DNA from: Albula goreensis
Taxonomy: Eukaryota; Chordata; Actinopteri; Albuliformes; Albulidae
DNA: 64,000 nucleotides
Direction: 5' to 3'
Assembly: GCA_022829145.1 (NCBI GenBank)
Contig: CM040741.1
Location: forward strand, 63,300,547 to 63,364,546
How positions within the stretch are numbered: position 1 is the first letter of the stretch; each line of letters begins with the position of its first letter. Shown in pieces: positions 1 to 12,999 of the stretch. Position numbers and translations under genes: made by a program. The notes below the pieces were generated by a model. It was not told where the DNA came from, did not search any database, and saw only the letters and a program-made list of their open reading frames with translations.

Positions 1-250
1 ACGACTTGGCCTCAGCGCATGGAAGAATCAGAGCCTGTGTTGGTATTTGAGTTCAGACAACAGCAACGAGAAACCTCTTTTCACAGCATTTGCGGTTTTG
101 TGTATCTGTTCAGCAGACTCCTATCTGGAGTGACTTGAAATTCAAATGCGTACAGTTAGGTAAGGTCGACACCAGTAAAGGCACAATAACTGAGTCACAC
201 AATTAAACCGATGCCTGACTGTTAACCAAAAAAAAAAAAAAAAAACTTTT

Positions 251-316
251 TCCGATGCGGTTACAATCATACGTCATACACTGTCCGATGCGGTTACAAT
301 CATATGTCATACATAA
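251..316 (+). repeat. 33-bp tandem duplication
   Basis: TCCGATGCGGTTACAATCAT followed by ACGTCATACA is repeated at once as TCCGATGCGGTTACAATCAT followed by ATGTCATACA. It comes just after an A run (227-245). Confidence 0.85.
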
Positions 317-1105
317 GTACCACACCGAAATACTAACACAAGGCAACTCTAAAATAGTTGTTTATGAATAAACGTCAGGTGTAAAAGAAGTGTCTGGAGA
401 GCAGAGGAGCCGTTTTTCTTAAATAGCCTTTTATTAGAGCCCTGGCCTCCTTCTGCACAGCTGTGCTGCCGTAGTTAAAATGCCTCCGCTGTAGCGGGCT
501 GACACCTGACACTGCATAAGGCATGCATCACACCCCCTGCTGTCACCCACTCCGGTCTCCCGGTAACTCTCAGAGTCTCAAGCCCGGGCGCTTGGCTCGG
601 TCTCTGTGCAGTCCAGGCTTCCCGCAGAACTGATTAGTGCTAGCAGATTTCTGATGGTGGATTTGGGTGGATTAGGAGGTTTATCATTTCGCACACCCCT
701 GTCTCTCTCTCTCTCACTCTCTCTCTCATTGTGGGCTCTGTCAAAACCAGTGGCTGGCCATTGGTTTAGTAGCAAAGCACATTCCCAGAAGTCGGGAAGA
801 GTTACATGACACAGAAGTGAGGTATTAGTTAGACTCATAGCTAGGAGGATGATCAGACTCACAGATCAGCCTAATTTCGACTGCTGTTCTCTCTCCATGG
901 ATGTAGCATGTACGACAACACAATCACCCCAGTGGTGGCATCATTTGTCAGGCTCATAACTCGGTTGAGTTTCTCACTCAAATGGCACGGTCCACACAGC
1001 CCTATAAGACCAACCCTGACCCTTACTGAACATTTCAATGAGAGTTTAACCTTAACAGAGCAGAGGCTACAATTATTGAGCCAGGTTAATGCTTCTGCTT
1101 CCACT

Positions 1106-1452
1106 TAGAGCTGCAACGATTAGTCGATTAATTGATTAGTTGATCGAAAGAAAACTATATTTTGATAATCGATTCATCATTTCAGTCATTTTTGAAGCAA
1201 AAATGCCAAAAATGTGATGGTTTTAAGTTGTCACATGTGGAAATGTTCTGCTTTGCTTGGTCTTACATTACAGCCAATTGAATATTTTGGGGTTTTGGAC
1301 TGTTGGTCAGACAACACAAGACATTAAATGATGTCAACTCTAGGAAACTGTAATGGGCAGTTTTCACTGTTTTATACACCACACAATTAATTGATTAATT
1401 GAGAAAATAATCAGCAGATTAACTGATAATGAAAAAAGTAGCTGCAGCCCTA
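1106..1452. mobile_element. non-autonomous hAT-like transposon (MITE) with 8-bp target duplication
   Basis: The ends are inverted: TAGAGCTGCAAC at the left and GCTGCAGCCCTA at the right, whose reverse complement is TAGGGCTGCAGC. Just inside are further inverted runs of TCGATTAATTGATTAG-like sequence. The element is flanked by a perfect direct repeat CTTCCACT (1098-1105 and 1453-1460). The 8-bp duplication and TA/CA-GGGCTGCAAC-type ends are typical of hAT MITEs that are very common in fish genomes. At 347 bp it carries no transposase. Confidence 0.85.
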
Positions 1453-2182
1453 CTTCCACTGATACATTCCAAAGAAAAGATGTCCCACTTATTCAGAGAA
1501 TACAAAAATAAACAAATGCAAATGAATAAGCTGAACTAATTTAGACAAGAAACTAAAAGAAGACAAAGGAGAGATCAGTTTTGATAACACCTTCCTGTAT
1601 TCTCAAATTTGGGAAATTATGAGAGAATTATTGGAGCAGCACAGAGGCAACAAATGAATAAAAAAAAAGGCAAACCGTCTCACAAATGATAAAAGCCTGA
1701 AAGATAAATATCCTGCTGTTTTTTCTTACTTGGTCGTCACAACAATTAAGTAAGCAACAAAACGCACTTTCCAGTTAAGATTCACCTGCTGTGGACCAAT
1801 CACTCCAAGTGATTACAAACTGCTTCTCCTGGTATGAAACCTCCATAGCTGTTGGACACATCCTATTTTTTTATTACGACAACTAAAATGTCAAACATTA
1901 TTAACGGAATAGTTCAGAATGAAACATAATGCATGTAAAATGCAAATGCACCGTCCGCTGGCTGCCGAATGAATGATAAAACATGCAGTGAGAGGTGCTG
2001 GAGGGATGGGGGGGGTGGGGTGGTGGGGGAGTAGTCCAGCAGGCTCAAATCCAGGGACCTTTCAAACCCAACCCCCCAACGCACCCCAATCCGCCCCCAC
2101 CCCCAGACCCCAATCCATCTTCTATGGAAATGTGCTGAGACTGAGGACCAGAGATGCTGCAGTGCTTTTAACATGGGGAGGT

Positions 2183-2213
2183 GTGTGTGTGTGTGTGTGC
2201 GCGCGTGCGTGTG
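2183..2213 (+). repeat. (TG)n microsatellite
   Basis: TGTGTGTG turning into GCGCGTGCGTG, a short TG/CG alternating tract. Confidence 0.9.
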
Positions 2214-2408
2214 GAGGGGGTTGGAGAGGCAAACCACTGTAACAAAATTACATTTGGATCTGGATCAGAATGCCACAGTGATGTGGCAGATGAATGTGAT
2301 TAAATGAGCCTCTTAATGCAATAGACACCTTGCCACCCTGAAATAAATTAGGCCTTGTGTGTTTTTCACAGCCTGGAGGAATGGACTGGGAGAAGCACAC
2401 CTAGGACA

Positions 2409-2800
2409 CACACACACACACACATACACAGGCCCAGACACATGCACACACAAGGGACAGAGACACACAGACAAGCACAAACACACGCACACAAACACAG
2501 CAACACAGGCATGCACACACAAGGGACAGCGACACACAGACAAGCACAAACACATGCACACAAACACAGCAACACAGGCATGCACACACAAGCACGCATA
2601 CGGCACCCTCACACAGACACACACACGCACACACACAAGGGACAGAGACACAAAGACACACACAAAAACAGGCCAACAGACACAAACAAACACAGATTCA
2701 GACACACAATGCACATAATGACACACATGGACAAAATCACACAAACCACAAAAGGCACACAGACACAGACACACACAAACACACACACTCACACACATAC
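2409..2800 (+). repeat. CA-rich satellite with a 69-bp unit
   Basis: Two nearly identical 69-bp units occupy 2446-2514 and 2515-2583 (ACACACAAGGGACAG...CAACACAGGCATGC), differing at two bases. Degenerate CA-rich sequence lies on both sides, including another AAGGGACAGAGACAC near 2637. Long open frames on both strands here are artefacts of the repeat (His/Thr-rich on one strand, Cys/Val-rich on the other). Confidence 0.9.
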
Positions 2801-4743
2801 ACAGACCAAGCAGACCAGTCTAAGCCTGAGTTCACGGTGCAGTGCAGATATATCCATTTGTTTAATGGCGCCGAACTGGTCCAGACAGGGTTCATTTTCA
2901 CACCGCATGACCAGAAATTTAGAATTTTCCACCACTTAGAGGATGGGAGGAGTGTGGCTTTGCCTCTGGCTGTTTCAGTTCCACAGTTTGTCATTGGATC
3001 TGGAAATCCGCAGAATATTGGGTACGCTGTGCAAACACAGACGTCACTCTGAACACATGACACTCAGAATATGGCCTTTTTACTGTCCTTTGACCACAGG
3101 CTAGGACACACAACTAGATGGTTTTGGATGGTAGAAAACAGAATTCTGGCTTTACTGCTATACTTGCACAGGCCAATCAGAGAGCCACTTTACAACACAT
3201 TCTGACCTGCTGCACATGACTTAAGCTACATCACAACATAAGGATAAGTTTCATCAGGACCACTTGGCATTTGAAAGGAAACAAAATCAGAGTCAGCGAT
3301 GGTTTATTCTTAGGTTCATCTTTATTTTCACAATTTCGCAGTGTATAAAAAAGACCAGACTGCAGGTTGTCAGTGACAAAATGATGATTAAAGATGTTCA
3401 TGGCATTTTTGTTTTTTTTTGCAAAATTCAGTGGAATTTGTTTTTCTTCCACACAGACAATGGTTTTTCAGCAACGACTGCTTAACCGTGTCCAGAAGGA
3501 GCCAGCTGAGCTCTGAAGGGCACATGCTGTGGAACTCTGAGTGCAGCACTGCCCACAAACACAAACACTTAGAGGCAATTAAGAAAGCCTCGATTCGCGT
3601 GGGCCTTTTCAAGGGTCGAACAGAACTGCACGGCCATTATCAGGTCTGCACATAACGGCCCTCTTCAAACGCTTTCGAACAAGGGAGTGGGGATATGGGG
3701 GGTCAAACAGCACTGCCTCAGCACACACTAATGCCGAATGCAGACTCCAGCCGATCAGAATGCAAAAGGTTGTGTTAATTGTTAATCAGGGCATAAAATG
3801 TGTCTGAGAGACAACCAGCTAGGATTTATTGGCTTTGGTAGTGTGGGCGCAGGGAAAAATACAAAGTAGATCACCATGTAAAAGGGGATGTTTATTCCAT
3901 ACACCGTGGAAGTAAATGCCAAGCGCGTTAAGCCGCGGAGCGCGTGAACGAAAACCTTGTGCATAACCCGTGAATCTCTTCACCATTTCAAATAGCTGTG
4001 GGCCCATGCACATAGTTTTAATGCATATATTGCTCTAATGAAAAACTCTGCCAAACCTTGCTTATATCTGCCAGCGCATTCCTGCTATTACTCTAACTGG
4101 ACTGAAGAAAGGACGTTTTCACCATCAATCAAAATGGCCAAACAGCTGAATGAGCCAATAAGAAAAAGAACAAGGGTGGAAAAACTTTTTTGTGAAATAA
4201 ATTAATTTTGTTGTAAAGACAGGAAGGTCAAAAGAAATTTCCTGTTAGCGCTGTGTGTGCACGCGCATGTGTAAGAGAGAATGAGACAGTTTTTCAACAG
4301 AGAGTAAGGAGAGCAATTACTGTCCTCAAATCGGCCGACTCATGGAAAATATCCACAACTTCGAGGACATTAGATCCAAAACCCGACCGCCCCATTTTCA
4401 GCTTGCAGGATTTCTCTTCCTCTTACTTAGCAAGGAGCCAGGGTGGACAGTCACGTGCCGAACACCACGCTTATATGTAATCACTGAGTCAACAGCATGA
4501 TGCATGCCTTCTCCCATCTGTTATCCTACAGTACAGAGGCAAATATGTTCACTGCCATTTCACTCTGTTTTCCCTTCCCAACCCAATACAAGGGCCTCAG
4601 TATCAGAGTTCTGTGCGTCTTTCTTATCAATGGAATTAAGAGCATCAGAACCCTTACTGACAACAACAGTCCATAAAGCGCAGCTAGGCTCATCATTTAC
4701 CTACGATGTACTGAGCATCGAGTACTGCAACAAAGCATGGGCT

Positions 4744-5110
4744 TAAACACTCAAAGGTTCTCTGCCTCAGCTACATGACCTTAAAAGCTGTACAAAGCAC
4801 TGCAACACAATACATAATAATGCTTCCTGCGATCAGTATGGAATTTGGCCTTGACTAATTTCTATCTATGCCCCCCTGATCTGCTGAAGGAACTCAAAAT
4901 GAAAGATGCTTTGTACCTCAATTACACTCTCTTTAGCTCATTTTGCCAAATGCGATCAGGGTCAAATGTTTTATAAATGGTCTTAATGGTTCAGTTATTC
5001 CTCATGTCTTTCAAGTTTCATAAGAGGAACCAATTTAGTTGTCCTTCTCTACACTTTTTCTAGAACTTCAATGTCTTATTTTGTGGTGGCTACACACAGT
5101 GCTTCATACA
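4744..5110 (-). repeat. second, more decayed copy of the 8.9-kb dispersed repeat
   Basis: ACACTCAAAGGTTCTCTGCC at 4747 onward matches ACACTCCAAGGGTCTCTGCC near 8947, and the likeness continues through CTCAGCTACATGACCT. The copy runs on through a stretch ending around GTCCTTCTCTACACTTTTTC and GTGGTGGCTACACACAG, which resembles a widespread ray-finned-fish repeat whose consensus I know only approximately. Boundaries are estimates. Confidence 0.4.
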
Positions 5111-6773
5111 GGAATTGGGTTTAATTAAACCAGTGCTTCTCAAATTAAGTTGAGCACAAGCACCACAAGCAATCTTTCCTTAAATGTGTTTTAAAACAAT
5201 GGTGATTTGGTTTGTTGCCAGATTGAGAACTTCCATATTATCCTAAACCTGTGAGTACAGTTTCAGTGATGCTATTATATGATTTCGGCTGTGAAATCAT
5301 ATTTACCTCTATTCAGCCCCACAGCTGTTGCAGCCGCTAGACAAATTACAACTAGACTGCAAATGTATTCTGTATCCAATGACAGTGACCTTCCCTTGCT
5401 TTTGTAATACAACATTTTGTATTATTCCAGAAAACATGGCCAATTATTTTTTTTATTTTTTTTACATTGCTCTTTGAAAATTTTCTGTATTAAGATGGCT
5501 GGCATCACTATTCATCTCTCATCTTAACAAATGAGTTTAGATGAAACAGAATTCTGGGTACCAGCACGTTAACTCAGTTAAATAGTCCTCAGGGCTTTCT
5601 CAAGTAACGACCATGAGAGATCAGAGTCTGTCTCACAGTTATGACAGGTCTCTTTATCACCACCACCGATTGCTCATCCACATGTGAAAAGACAAAAACA
5701 ACCAAAATAACGGAATCAAAACACCACTGTCCATGTATATTGCAGAATAAATTAATGTGGAGAGACACTGACAAAGGGCTGTGATGTATCTGTACACAAT
5801 TTACAAATATTTTAAAAAAATAAATTAAAAAAAAAATCAGGTTTCAAGTGTTTGTTTCAAGATTCTTGCTCCCATTTTCCCATCTACTGCAGCTAGTGAG
5901 GAAATATCATCAGTAAGGATCGCACTCTTTTGACATTCTGAATGAGGCATGGTGGTTCTGCCGAATGTCTTGTATCATAAATATAAACAAATAAAGTAAG
6001 TGAATGAGTTGTTAAGAAATCCTTGACAACATGTAGATAGGTGTTGAATGAATGCAGCTTTTACTATGCCTTTCCTTGCCTTTACTGTGCTTTTAATTGC
6101 ACAAGGCACCAATTGCCTGGACCTTGCAAATCAGTCCCATTGCTCTCCAGCAGCCTCTAGTGGATATGCAGGTTGCTAAACCAAACACATGTTGACTTTG
6201 TGGTCATCTGACGGTCACATCACCATCTGAGCCACATCTGGTGTGTGAAAAGGCTAATCACCTCATGAGTCACAAGGGACATTTGTGGGGGTGGTGGGTG
6301 GGCCTAATAACAGTTCAATCTGGGAGGGGCAAAATGGGGAAAAACATACATATGAAGAAACAAAAAAAAGAAATTTTTAAAAACATCTTTCAATATTATA
6401 CAGAAATGTAGTGCATTAATGTTGCAGTCATTCGACTTAACTTTTTTAAAAAAGTAATTCAGTAAGTACATATATAAATAATCACCACTCAATGTTTTTA
6501 GGATGTCCATTGACAAAGGATTCCATGAGCCATGAGCTAGGATACACCAGTTACCGAGGAAACGCCTACTATTGTAGCTGGTGAGTCATTTTCAAATACC
6601 TTTCAGAACGTAAACATGGATTTGTTTTGGTTCTCCATTAGTAGCCCCATTAGAGTATCTAACAACAAACCTTGAAGCTAGTTAGCAGCCTGCCTGAAAA
6701 GTCTGTTGAGCTACTCCTCCACGGTGTTCTCTCCCACACAGACATCAAACACAATGCTGGAAAATGAACTTTT

Positions 6774-6774
<1 letters not shown>

Positions 6775-6812
<38 letters not shown>
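6775..6812 (+). repeat. A homopolymer of 38
   Basis: An uninterrupted run of 38 A, long enough that assembly length errors are likely. Confidence 0.98.
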
Positions 6813-6814
<2 letters not shown>

Positions 6815-7097
6815 CCTGCGGCTTCACCCACTTACCTAATGAACAGAACGGTGGCATTTTGAAGCAGAAAACTCTGCATTTCTCCCCCGCCTCCCCCTGA
6901 GATGCCCATGCAGAGGCTAGGTCATGTGATCGCTTTCTGAGAAGCTGAAGGACTGTGTCAGTGGGCCACTCAACTGGCTGCCATTTGAGATGGTGACAGA
7001 CAGCCATATTTAACCTTTCCATTTTAGACTCCTCTGAGAGGCTGGCTATGCATGTCACCTCACAGATATCCGAGCTGGTTTACTGACACTTGTGTGT

Positions 7098-7101
7098 AAA
7101 A

Positions 7102-7131
<30 letters not shown>
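7098..7131 (+). repeat. (AAAT)n microsatellite
   Basis: About eight AAAT units. Confidence 0.95.
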
Positions 7132-7132
<1 letters not shown>

Positions 7133-8879
7133 CAAATTGGCTGTGTCCCAAAGCAAACCCAAAAAAAAAAAAAAACCTTAAATAACTACCTGAGTCCTCA
7201 GTGTCCACTGATGCAGATGGGGTTCAGTCGTTTGTGTTGTTTTTCCCCCCTTTTTTAACAAAAAAAAAAAAAAACATCTTTGCGGCTATCAACATGGCCA
7301 GATGGCACCTGACGTTTGAAATTAAGCGTTACCAGAGTGTCTCAGCCTCTATGACTAAAAGCGTGCCGGCTGTCAGAGTGACCCACCGTTGCGTGCACCA
7401 TATGCCCTCTTTTAGTTGCGTAATGCACCCTGAAAGTGTGCAATGGAAAAAAAAATATATACCACCCCTATTTCTTGATTTCATGTAAAGAATACGTTGC
7501 AACAGCTTGGAGTGAACGCTAATTATTTCTGGTTTACAACATGGTGACGCAGAGAATTGAGCCCCCAAAGATTTACAGTACAGGTAAATTGAAGACAGAA
7601 CACTAAAAATAAGTTATGGTTCTTTGTGCGCAAAGGCCCGCAGACTGCACCGCTGTCAAGGATGGGCAACAACCCGATCCCCCTATTGGATTTAGACCAC
7701 ATCACATGACTAAAGCCTTTGTGCCAGGAACATTACTGAATAGCACATTTCAACAGAGAGGAAGGGTGTGACAGGGCACTGATAAGAGAAAGGCTGATCT
7801 GGCCTATCAATGGCAGCCGATGAATACAAATCCCACAGATGGATTTAATTTAACAGGGGTCTTACAACGTATGGCTCTCCACACATACTGATTCACTCCT
7901 AAGCTAGACAAAAGGCCATTGCACCTACAGTATACATACTTCACATATTTTTTGGGGATCTGTCTTGGTTGAAATGAGATTTTGAACACCACAAAGGGCC
8001 TTTGTTTTACCATCTCGACAGACGGTAAAACAGTCAAAAGAAGCATATTACCTTAAGTGATTACCGCTTTGCTTATTTCAAAACTTTGTCAATTTTAACA
8101 CAATATTAAAGCATTAGTTAAGTGGTTGAAATCAGTTACAATCCAGACTGCTATAAAATGAACTTGGCCCTGACAAAGACTATCATACAAATCTGGGTAT
8201 TCAAATTAATGATGCAGCAGTCATTCAGTATATTACAGTCTTTTCTTCATTACTCCATTAGTTTACATTGTGAAAATACAGCCCTGCATGAGTATTTCCT
8301 TCCCGGTGCATAACCAAACACATGCCACGCAGGTGTGTACTTCAAATCCTTCATGAGTCGAAATGAGGCTTACTCTATTCAATACAAACACACTCCATTC
8401 AACATATATATCTGTGATTAATCAGGCCCCTCTTAATTTTTGAAAACAAAGGAACTGTGATCCTTGTGTCACATCACAATGAAGAACACATTTACAGTCC
8501 AGTCAAATCCATTTAAGAGAAACAACTGAATGAAAACTGGAGTACTCTGTGGCCCGGTCCTCAATTTCATCACAGATAACATTACTGGGTCTCAGTAATA
8601 AGCAGCCTTTTGACACCCCCCACCCCCCCTTTCCTCACTGTCTCATCTCATCATCTCCTAGCAGGCGGGTCACCAAGGTGACAGACCTGAGGAATGTGAC
8701 AGTGTACTTCATAAATCATCACTGACAGGGCTCCTGTCAAATCTACAAACGCTCCTGCTCCCCTGAGAGACAGGTGCTCACGAGAGCTGCAGCAAAAACA
8801 TACAAAACATTTTTAAAAAGAAGAACATACTGTAAGAATTCATTACGAGGAGAGCACAAGAACACAACAGGCCATTAAG

Positions 8880-9060
8880 CCCTGCTAGCCTCCTCATTTA
8901 CGTGCAGCCTGGAGAGCATCCAGCATCGCATCAAGCCTGGACTTCAACACTCCAAGGGTCTCTGCCTCAACTACAGGACCTGGCAGACTGTTACAAGCAT
9001 CAACAACACTCTGTAAGATAAAAATATAATTCCTCTCCTCTTCACAAATTTTGTTTTGGA
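8880..9060 (-). mobile_element. LINE 3'-end fragment, antisense to the window
   Basis: The minus frame here reads RNYIFILQSVVDACNSLPG then PVVEAETLGVLKSRLDAML. The pattern SVVD-x-WNSLP-x-x-VV-x-A-x-T-x-x-FKSRLD is common at the C terminus of CR1/L2-type LINE polyproteins. The same DNA is partly repeated at 4744-4800, showing that it is a dispersed family. No polymerase domain is present. Confidence 0.5.
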
Positions 9061-10127
9061 CTGATATTGTTGCTGCAGTTGCATCCAAAACCATCCATAG
9101 ATATTTTCTGATTCAGTTCCGAACAATACACTGGAGATGTGCAGCACATACAAAATTTCTGTTTGCCGTACAAGATCTATAATAACCATTATACAACAAA
9201 TGGAGAAAAAACAAAATGTAAAACCGAAAATAAAACAAAAGAGCATTCATAAAAGGGGTCATTGCGCTTTGTTCAGTATTTCAGTAAGGTTCATCAGAAA
9301 CAAACCACTGGGAGAGAGAAAGAGAGAGGGAGAAAAAATAAAAGACTTGAAAGGACCGTCACACAAGCCTGTGCTGGAGCGATCCATAAAAGGTGCATTA
9401 ATGTGGTCATCTCTCTTCTCACCGTTCATGCATGGAAGTCTGGATTCAGCTCTAAGTGCGTAAACGCACTGTCTAGTCTCATGGACTTCGCCTCGGATCA
9501 AACGAACGCGCTGCCTAAGCCCTGTTGATATAGCCGACTCGGTCTATAATGGGCACGCCGTCATTTGGGCAGTCACACACTAGCGGAGCTCCGCATTCCC
9601 AAAAAAAACACACCTGTGCACGTCACTAAATATTTATGAAGTTTGAATTTAAAATGCACATATTTGGTTTTCATGGCCGGCATGACTATGAACTGTGAAA
9701 AAGAATCTGAACACTTTAGGTGCGGGTCAAAACGTTTGAAGCTGAATACTAGGTGACTGTGGAACCAAAGAAACATAGCATGTAGATATTTCTTAAATCA
9801 TTTACCAACTCCATAAGGGAAAATATGATGGATTTTTTTTTGGTTACACAAATACTAGCTTATTATGCAGGCCATTTGTGAACAGAATTTCTCAAATAAA
9901 TGGCTGCTAGCAGCAATTAAAGAAGGGCCAAGTACAACCTCAAAAGGACCCACAAAAAATGAATGATTGTACAGTTAAGCTTTTATTGCAGGAACAAGCA
10001 CCCAAGGTGGTGAACTCAAATGTTACTGTAATGTTTTTGAAATTCAGTTATAATTGTTTGAGGGCATCATTTTAATGTAAGTACAACTGTCGATAGATTA
10101 GTTTAGGGGACGCACATTTCTCTAGGG

Positions 10128-10193
10128 GAATGCGTTTAGAATGCGGCAGGGATGCATTTTCAATGCGACCAGCATGCAATCAGAATGCAGAGA
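10128..10193 (+). repeat. 11-bp array with invariant ATGC core, six units
   Basis: ATGC occurs at 10130, 10141, 10152, 10163, 10174 and 10185, exactly 11 bp apart. The units are GAATGCGTTTA, GAATGCGGCAG, GGATGCATTTT, CAATGCGACCA, GCATGCAATCA and GAATGCAGAGA. The positions outside the core vary. Confidence 0.85.
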
Positions 10194-10879
10194 ACAGAAC
10201 GTTTCGGGGAATGTTGATTGGACGACATTTGTGTGATTGGAATGGCCATTATATATGAATGTCATGTCATTAGTATGTTGATTAAAATGCGCTCACACTC
10301 GGAGGAGATTACTGGAATCAGAGTTACTGCAGCGGTGGTAAGGTTGGGGGTAATCTTCATTCATTTATTCACTTGTTTATTTATTACACTGAACATGTTC
10401 ACGGACTCATCCTGGCAAATTTCCAGCCACATACAGCACCCCGTAGTTTGAAAATGAAGCAGCACGATGAGCCAAGCCTGACCATCAGTGAAAGCACGAT
10501 TGTGAGTGTTTTGACATAACAGTCGATTTTCTGACTTTCAACAGCAACAGTTTCCCACATGTGTTCTTGCATATACTACAAATGTAACATCCTGGTATTC
10601 CATTTATAAAGTTAACAAAGGAGGGGGCATTATGTTCTAACTAGCTCCATTAACTCCTGTGTCACCTACTCTATCCATTTTGTGAGTACTTCAACAAGGA
10701 AAACCAGGAAGCCATCAGTTTGGAGTAGGCCTTTAAAGGGTTACAGTGGAAGCATGAAATCCTTGGGGGATATTGGTTTTGTTTGTTGTACTTACTTCAT
10801 CTTGCGGTACAAACACATCCCTGGCCCATCTTTGACCCACAAGGTTTTACAGGCTGATCAAATATTAACCCTGGGTTTG

Positions 10880-11270
10880 ATCCATGTTTAAAATGGACAG
10901 ATATGATATAAAATACACTTTTTGCAAATTACAAGTGAGAAACGATAATATTCTAAGAACTGTCCATATGTGCCTGTGTCTGGGTTTCCATCTTGCTGGC
11001 AGCCGCCGCGGTGTTTTTGGAACAGGACACGCTCGGCTTTCTTCAGCTCGCGCTTTTGTTCTCGGTATCCTGATGCCACTCCACTTGCCATGTGGCGCTG
11101 CAGTTTTTTTTGTGCTGCTGCGTGGACAGTTATTGTGCTGCCGAACATATGCGCCTCATTGTATTTTAATGTTAACAAAGATAACGGCCATGAATTAATG
11201 ATGGCGGTGACCTCACGACGAAAAAGGTTCCCTGCCACCTTTTTGTCCCCGGCCACGGGGTTCCCAGTTT
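10880..11270. promoter_or_regulatory. candidate conserved non-coding element or unrecognised exon
   Basis: Repeat-free block open on both strands for about 100 codons and rich in CpG around 10995-11060. The minus-strand frame includes REQKRELKKAERVLFQKHRG, a plausible-looking basic stretch that I cannot assign to a family. Regulatory DNA seems likelier than coding. Confidence 0.22.
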
Positions 11271-12365
11271 AGTAGGTCAGTGACAGCCGATCAGAAATAA
11301 GTCACCGTAATGGAAGCCACTAAGGGCGCTCAACAAAGGCCCGACACTGATGACAAGCACCGATAAAGACTATCGCCCAAATATCAATCTGAGCTGTAGC
11401 CAGATGAAAATATACTCGCCCAGCACTGAAAACACACCTTCACCTACCTCCATCTTTATTTACCACACACAGACACAAACTCACACGCACTTTATAGAGT
11501 ACAAACACAGACACATTTAATATAAACAAACCGCAAACGCAACTGACAAATCACTTTTTATGAGAAATTAGATTACCAAAACTCAAACATTACTGAACAA
11601 TGTGAACTGTTTTTGGAAAATAATAAATGCTTTTACCAGTTCTGTCACAATCAACAATTCATAACACTGCTCACTGTTTAAGCTTACTCCACATGGCACC
11701 TCAGACCCATGTGATAAAACTCTGTACTGGGGAGAGTGTGAGGTGGGGGACTACGGGACTCACTGTCATACTGTTACTGTACTAATCACCTCCTCAGCAG
11801 ACTGGCTCAATCCGTTCGACAGCCATGTGAATTACAGCTCCACAAGCTGTTACATATCCCCACATTCATTAAACCCTTTCAAGCAAATGTTCATACCGCA
11901 AAGTACCACTAAAATGAGGAAATAAAGCCCTGTCTTTAAATGAAACAAAATGACTTTTCAGGACAGGATGTCCTGAATTCAACTATACAGTTGACTTACA
12001 TTTAAGTCTTTATATCTCCACTGGGGAGCCTTTTCCTTCCTAGATTACATAAGGAGTTTCAAAGAATGCACAATTCTTGGGTGATGGAGCAGGGCAGCAG
12101 CCAAATCCTTGTCGCTTGAGAAAATGGATTTGTCAAGGCTACATGTTCAAATAAAACCAAAAATGTTGCACACCACTCCAAGTGTGACCGAGGCCCCACC
12201 ACCATGAAATGAAAAAAGAAATTATAAATGATATTAATATATCAGTTCCAGGGTAATATTTTAATTCCTGCAACCAAACAACAACATAAAAAAATCTCTC
12301 CACAAATCTATGACTGTCAAGATACGCTGGCTCTTTGAGACCATGAACTAAAGAACTATTCTTCA

Positions 12366-12368
<3 letters not shown>

Positions 12369-12400
<32 letters not shown>
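12369..12400 (+). repeat. A homopolymer of 32
   Basis: An uninterrupted run of 32 A. No recognisable retrotransposon body precedes it. Confidence 0.98.
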
Positions 12401-12401
<1 letters not shown>

Positions 12402-12679
12402 ATTTTCTCCAAATTTCTGATGAAAGACATTTGTGATTTATTTCATTTTCAGGCTTCAGAAAACAAAACCTTCGGAAAAAAAATTCTACATATGAACAAA
12501 TGAGATAGACAGCCAAAGCTGAATAAACCAGGATCTTACAGCAACATCCAAAAAACAACAGCGGTTGAGAATGGATAAAGGTAACCACAGAAACCACTTG
12601 GAACCATATCTACAACACAATGCATATTCATAACACACTATAGCCTAAAGACTAAAACTGGAAAACACTCATTTAGGAA

Positions 12680-12870
12680 ATGGGCTTTGTAACTCAAGAG
12701 GTTGCAGGTTCAAATCCCAGGCACGATACTGCCATCATACCCTTGAACAATTCTTTATCTGAATTTATTCAGCACATATCCAGCTCCTTAAATGGATGCG
12801 ATTAAAAATATATCCTGTGTAAGCACTCTGGGTAAATGTCACCTGCTAAATTGCTGAAATGTAAATGTAA
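12680..12870 (+). mobile_element. tRNA-derived SINE with TGTAA-type tail
   Basis: A polymerase III B-box-like GGTTCAAATCC lies at 12708-12718, followed by the usual order of fish SINE parts: ACTGCCATCATACCCTTGAAC, ...CCAGCTCCTTAAATGGAT..., CTGTGTAAGCACTCTGGGTA and CTGCTAAATTGCTGAAATGTAAATGTAA. The 3' tail is the LINE-derived part shared by teleost SINEs and their L2-type partners. The tRNA 5' half is badly decayed. Confidence 0.65.
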
Positions 12871-12999
12871 GTTAATGCAGCTTCAAATGATGTCGGGTTT
12901 GGTCCAGGGTCTGGTGAGCCTGTGAAAAGTAAGGGTGAAATGTTTGAGGCTGACACAATGCGCTGCTTATACAACTGTGCTCATTTGAATACTGTTCCT

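Noticed and set aside
2313-2939. Several long open frames on both strands (up to 194 codons), His/Thr- or Cys/Val-rich
   Set aside because: They are translations of a CA-rich satellite, open in all frames because the repeat lacks stops. There is no complexity and no family match.
12690-12720. tRNA-like B box, considered as a tRNA gene
   Set aside because: No cloverleaf or acceptor stem is visible and the sequence continues into a SINE body and TGTAA tail.
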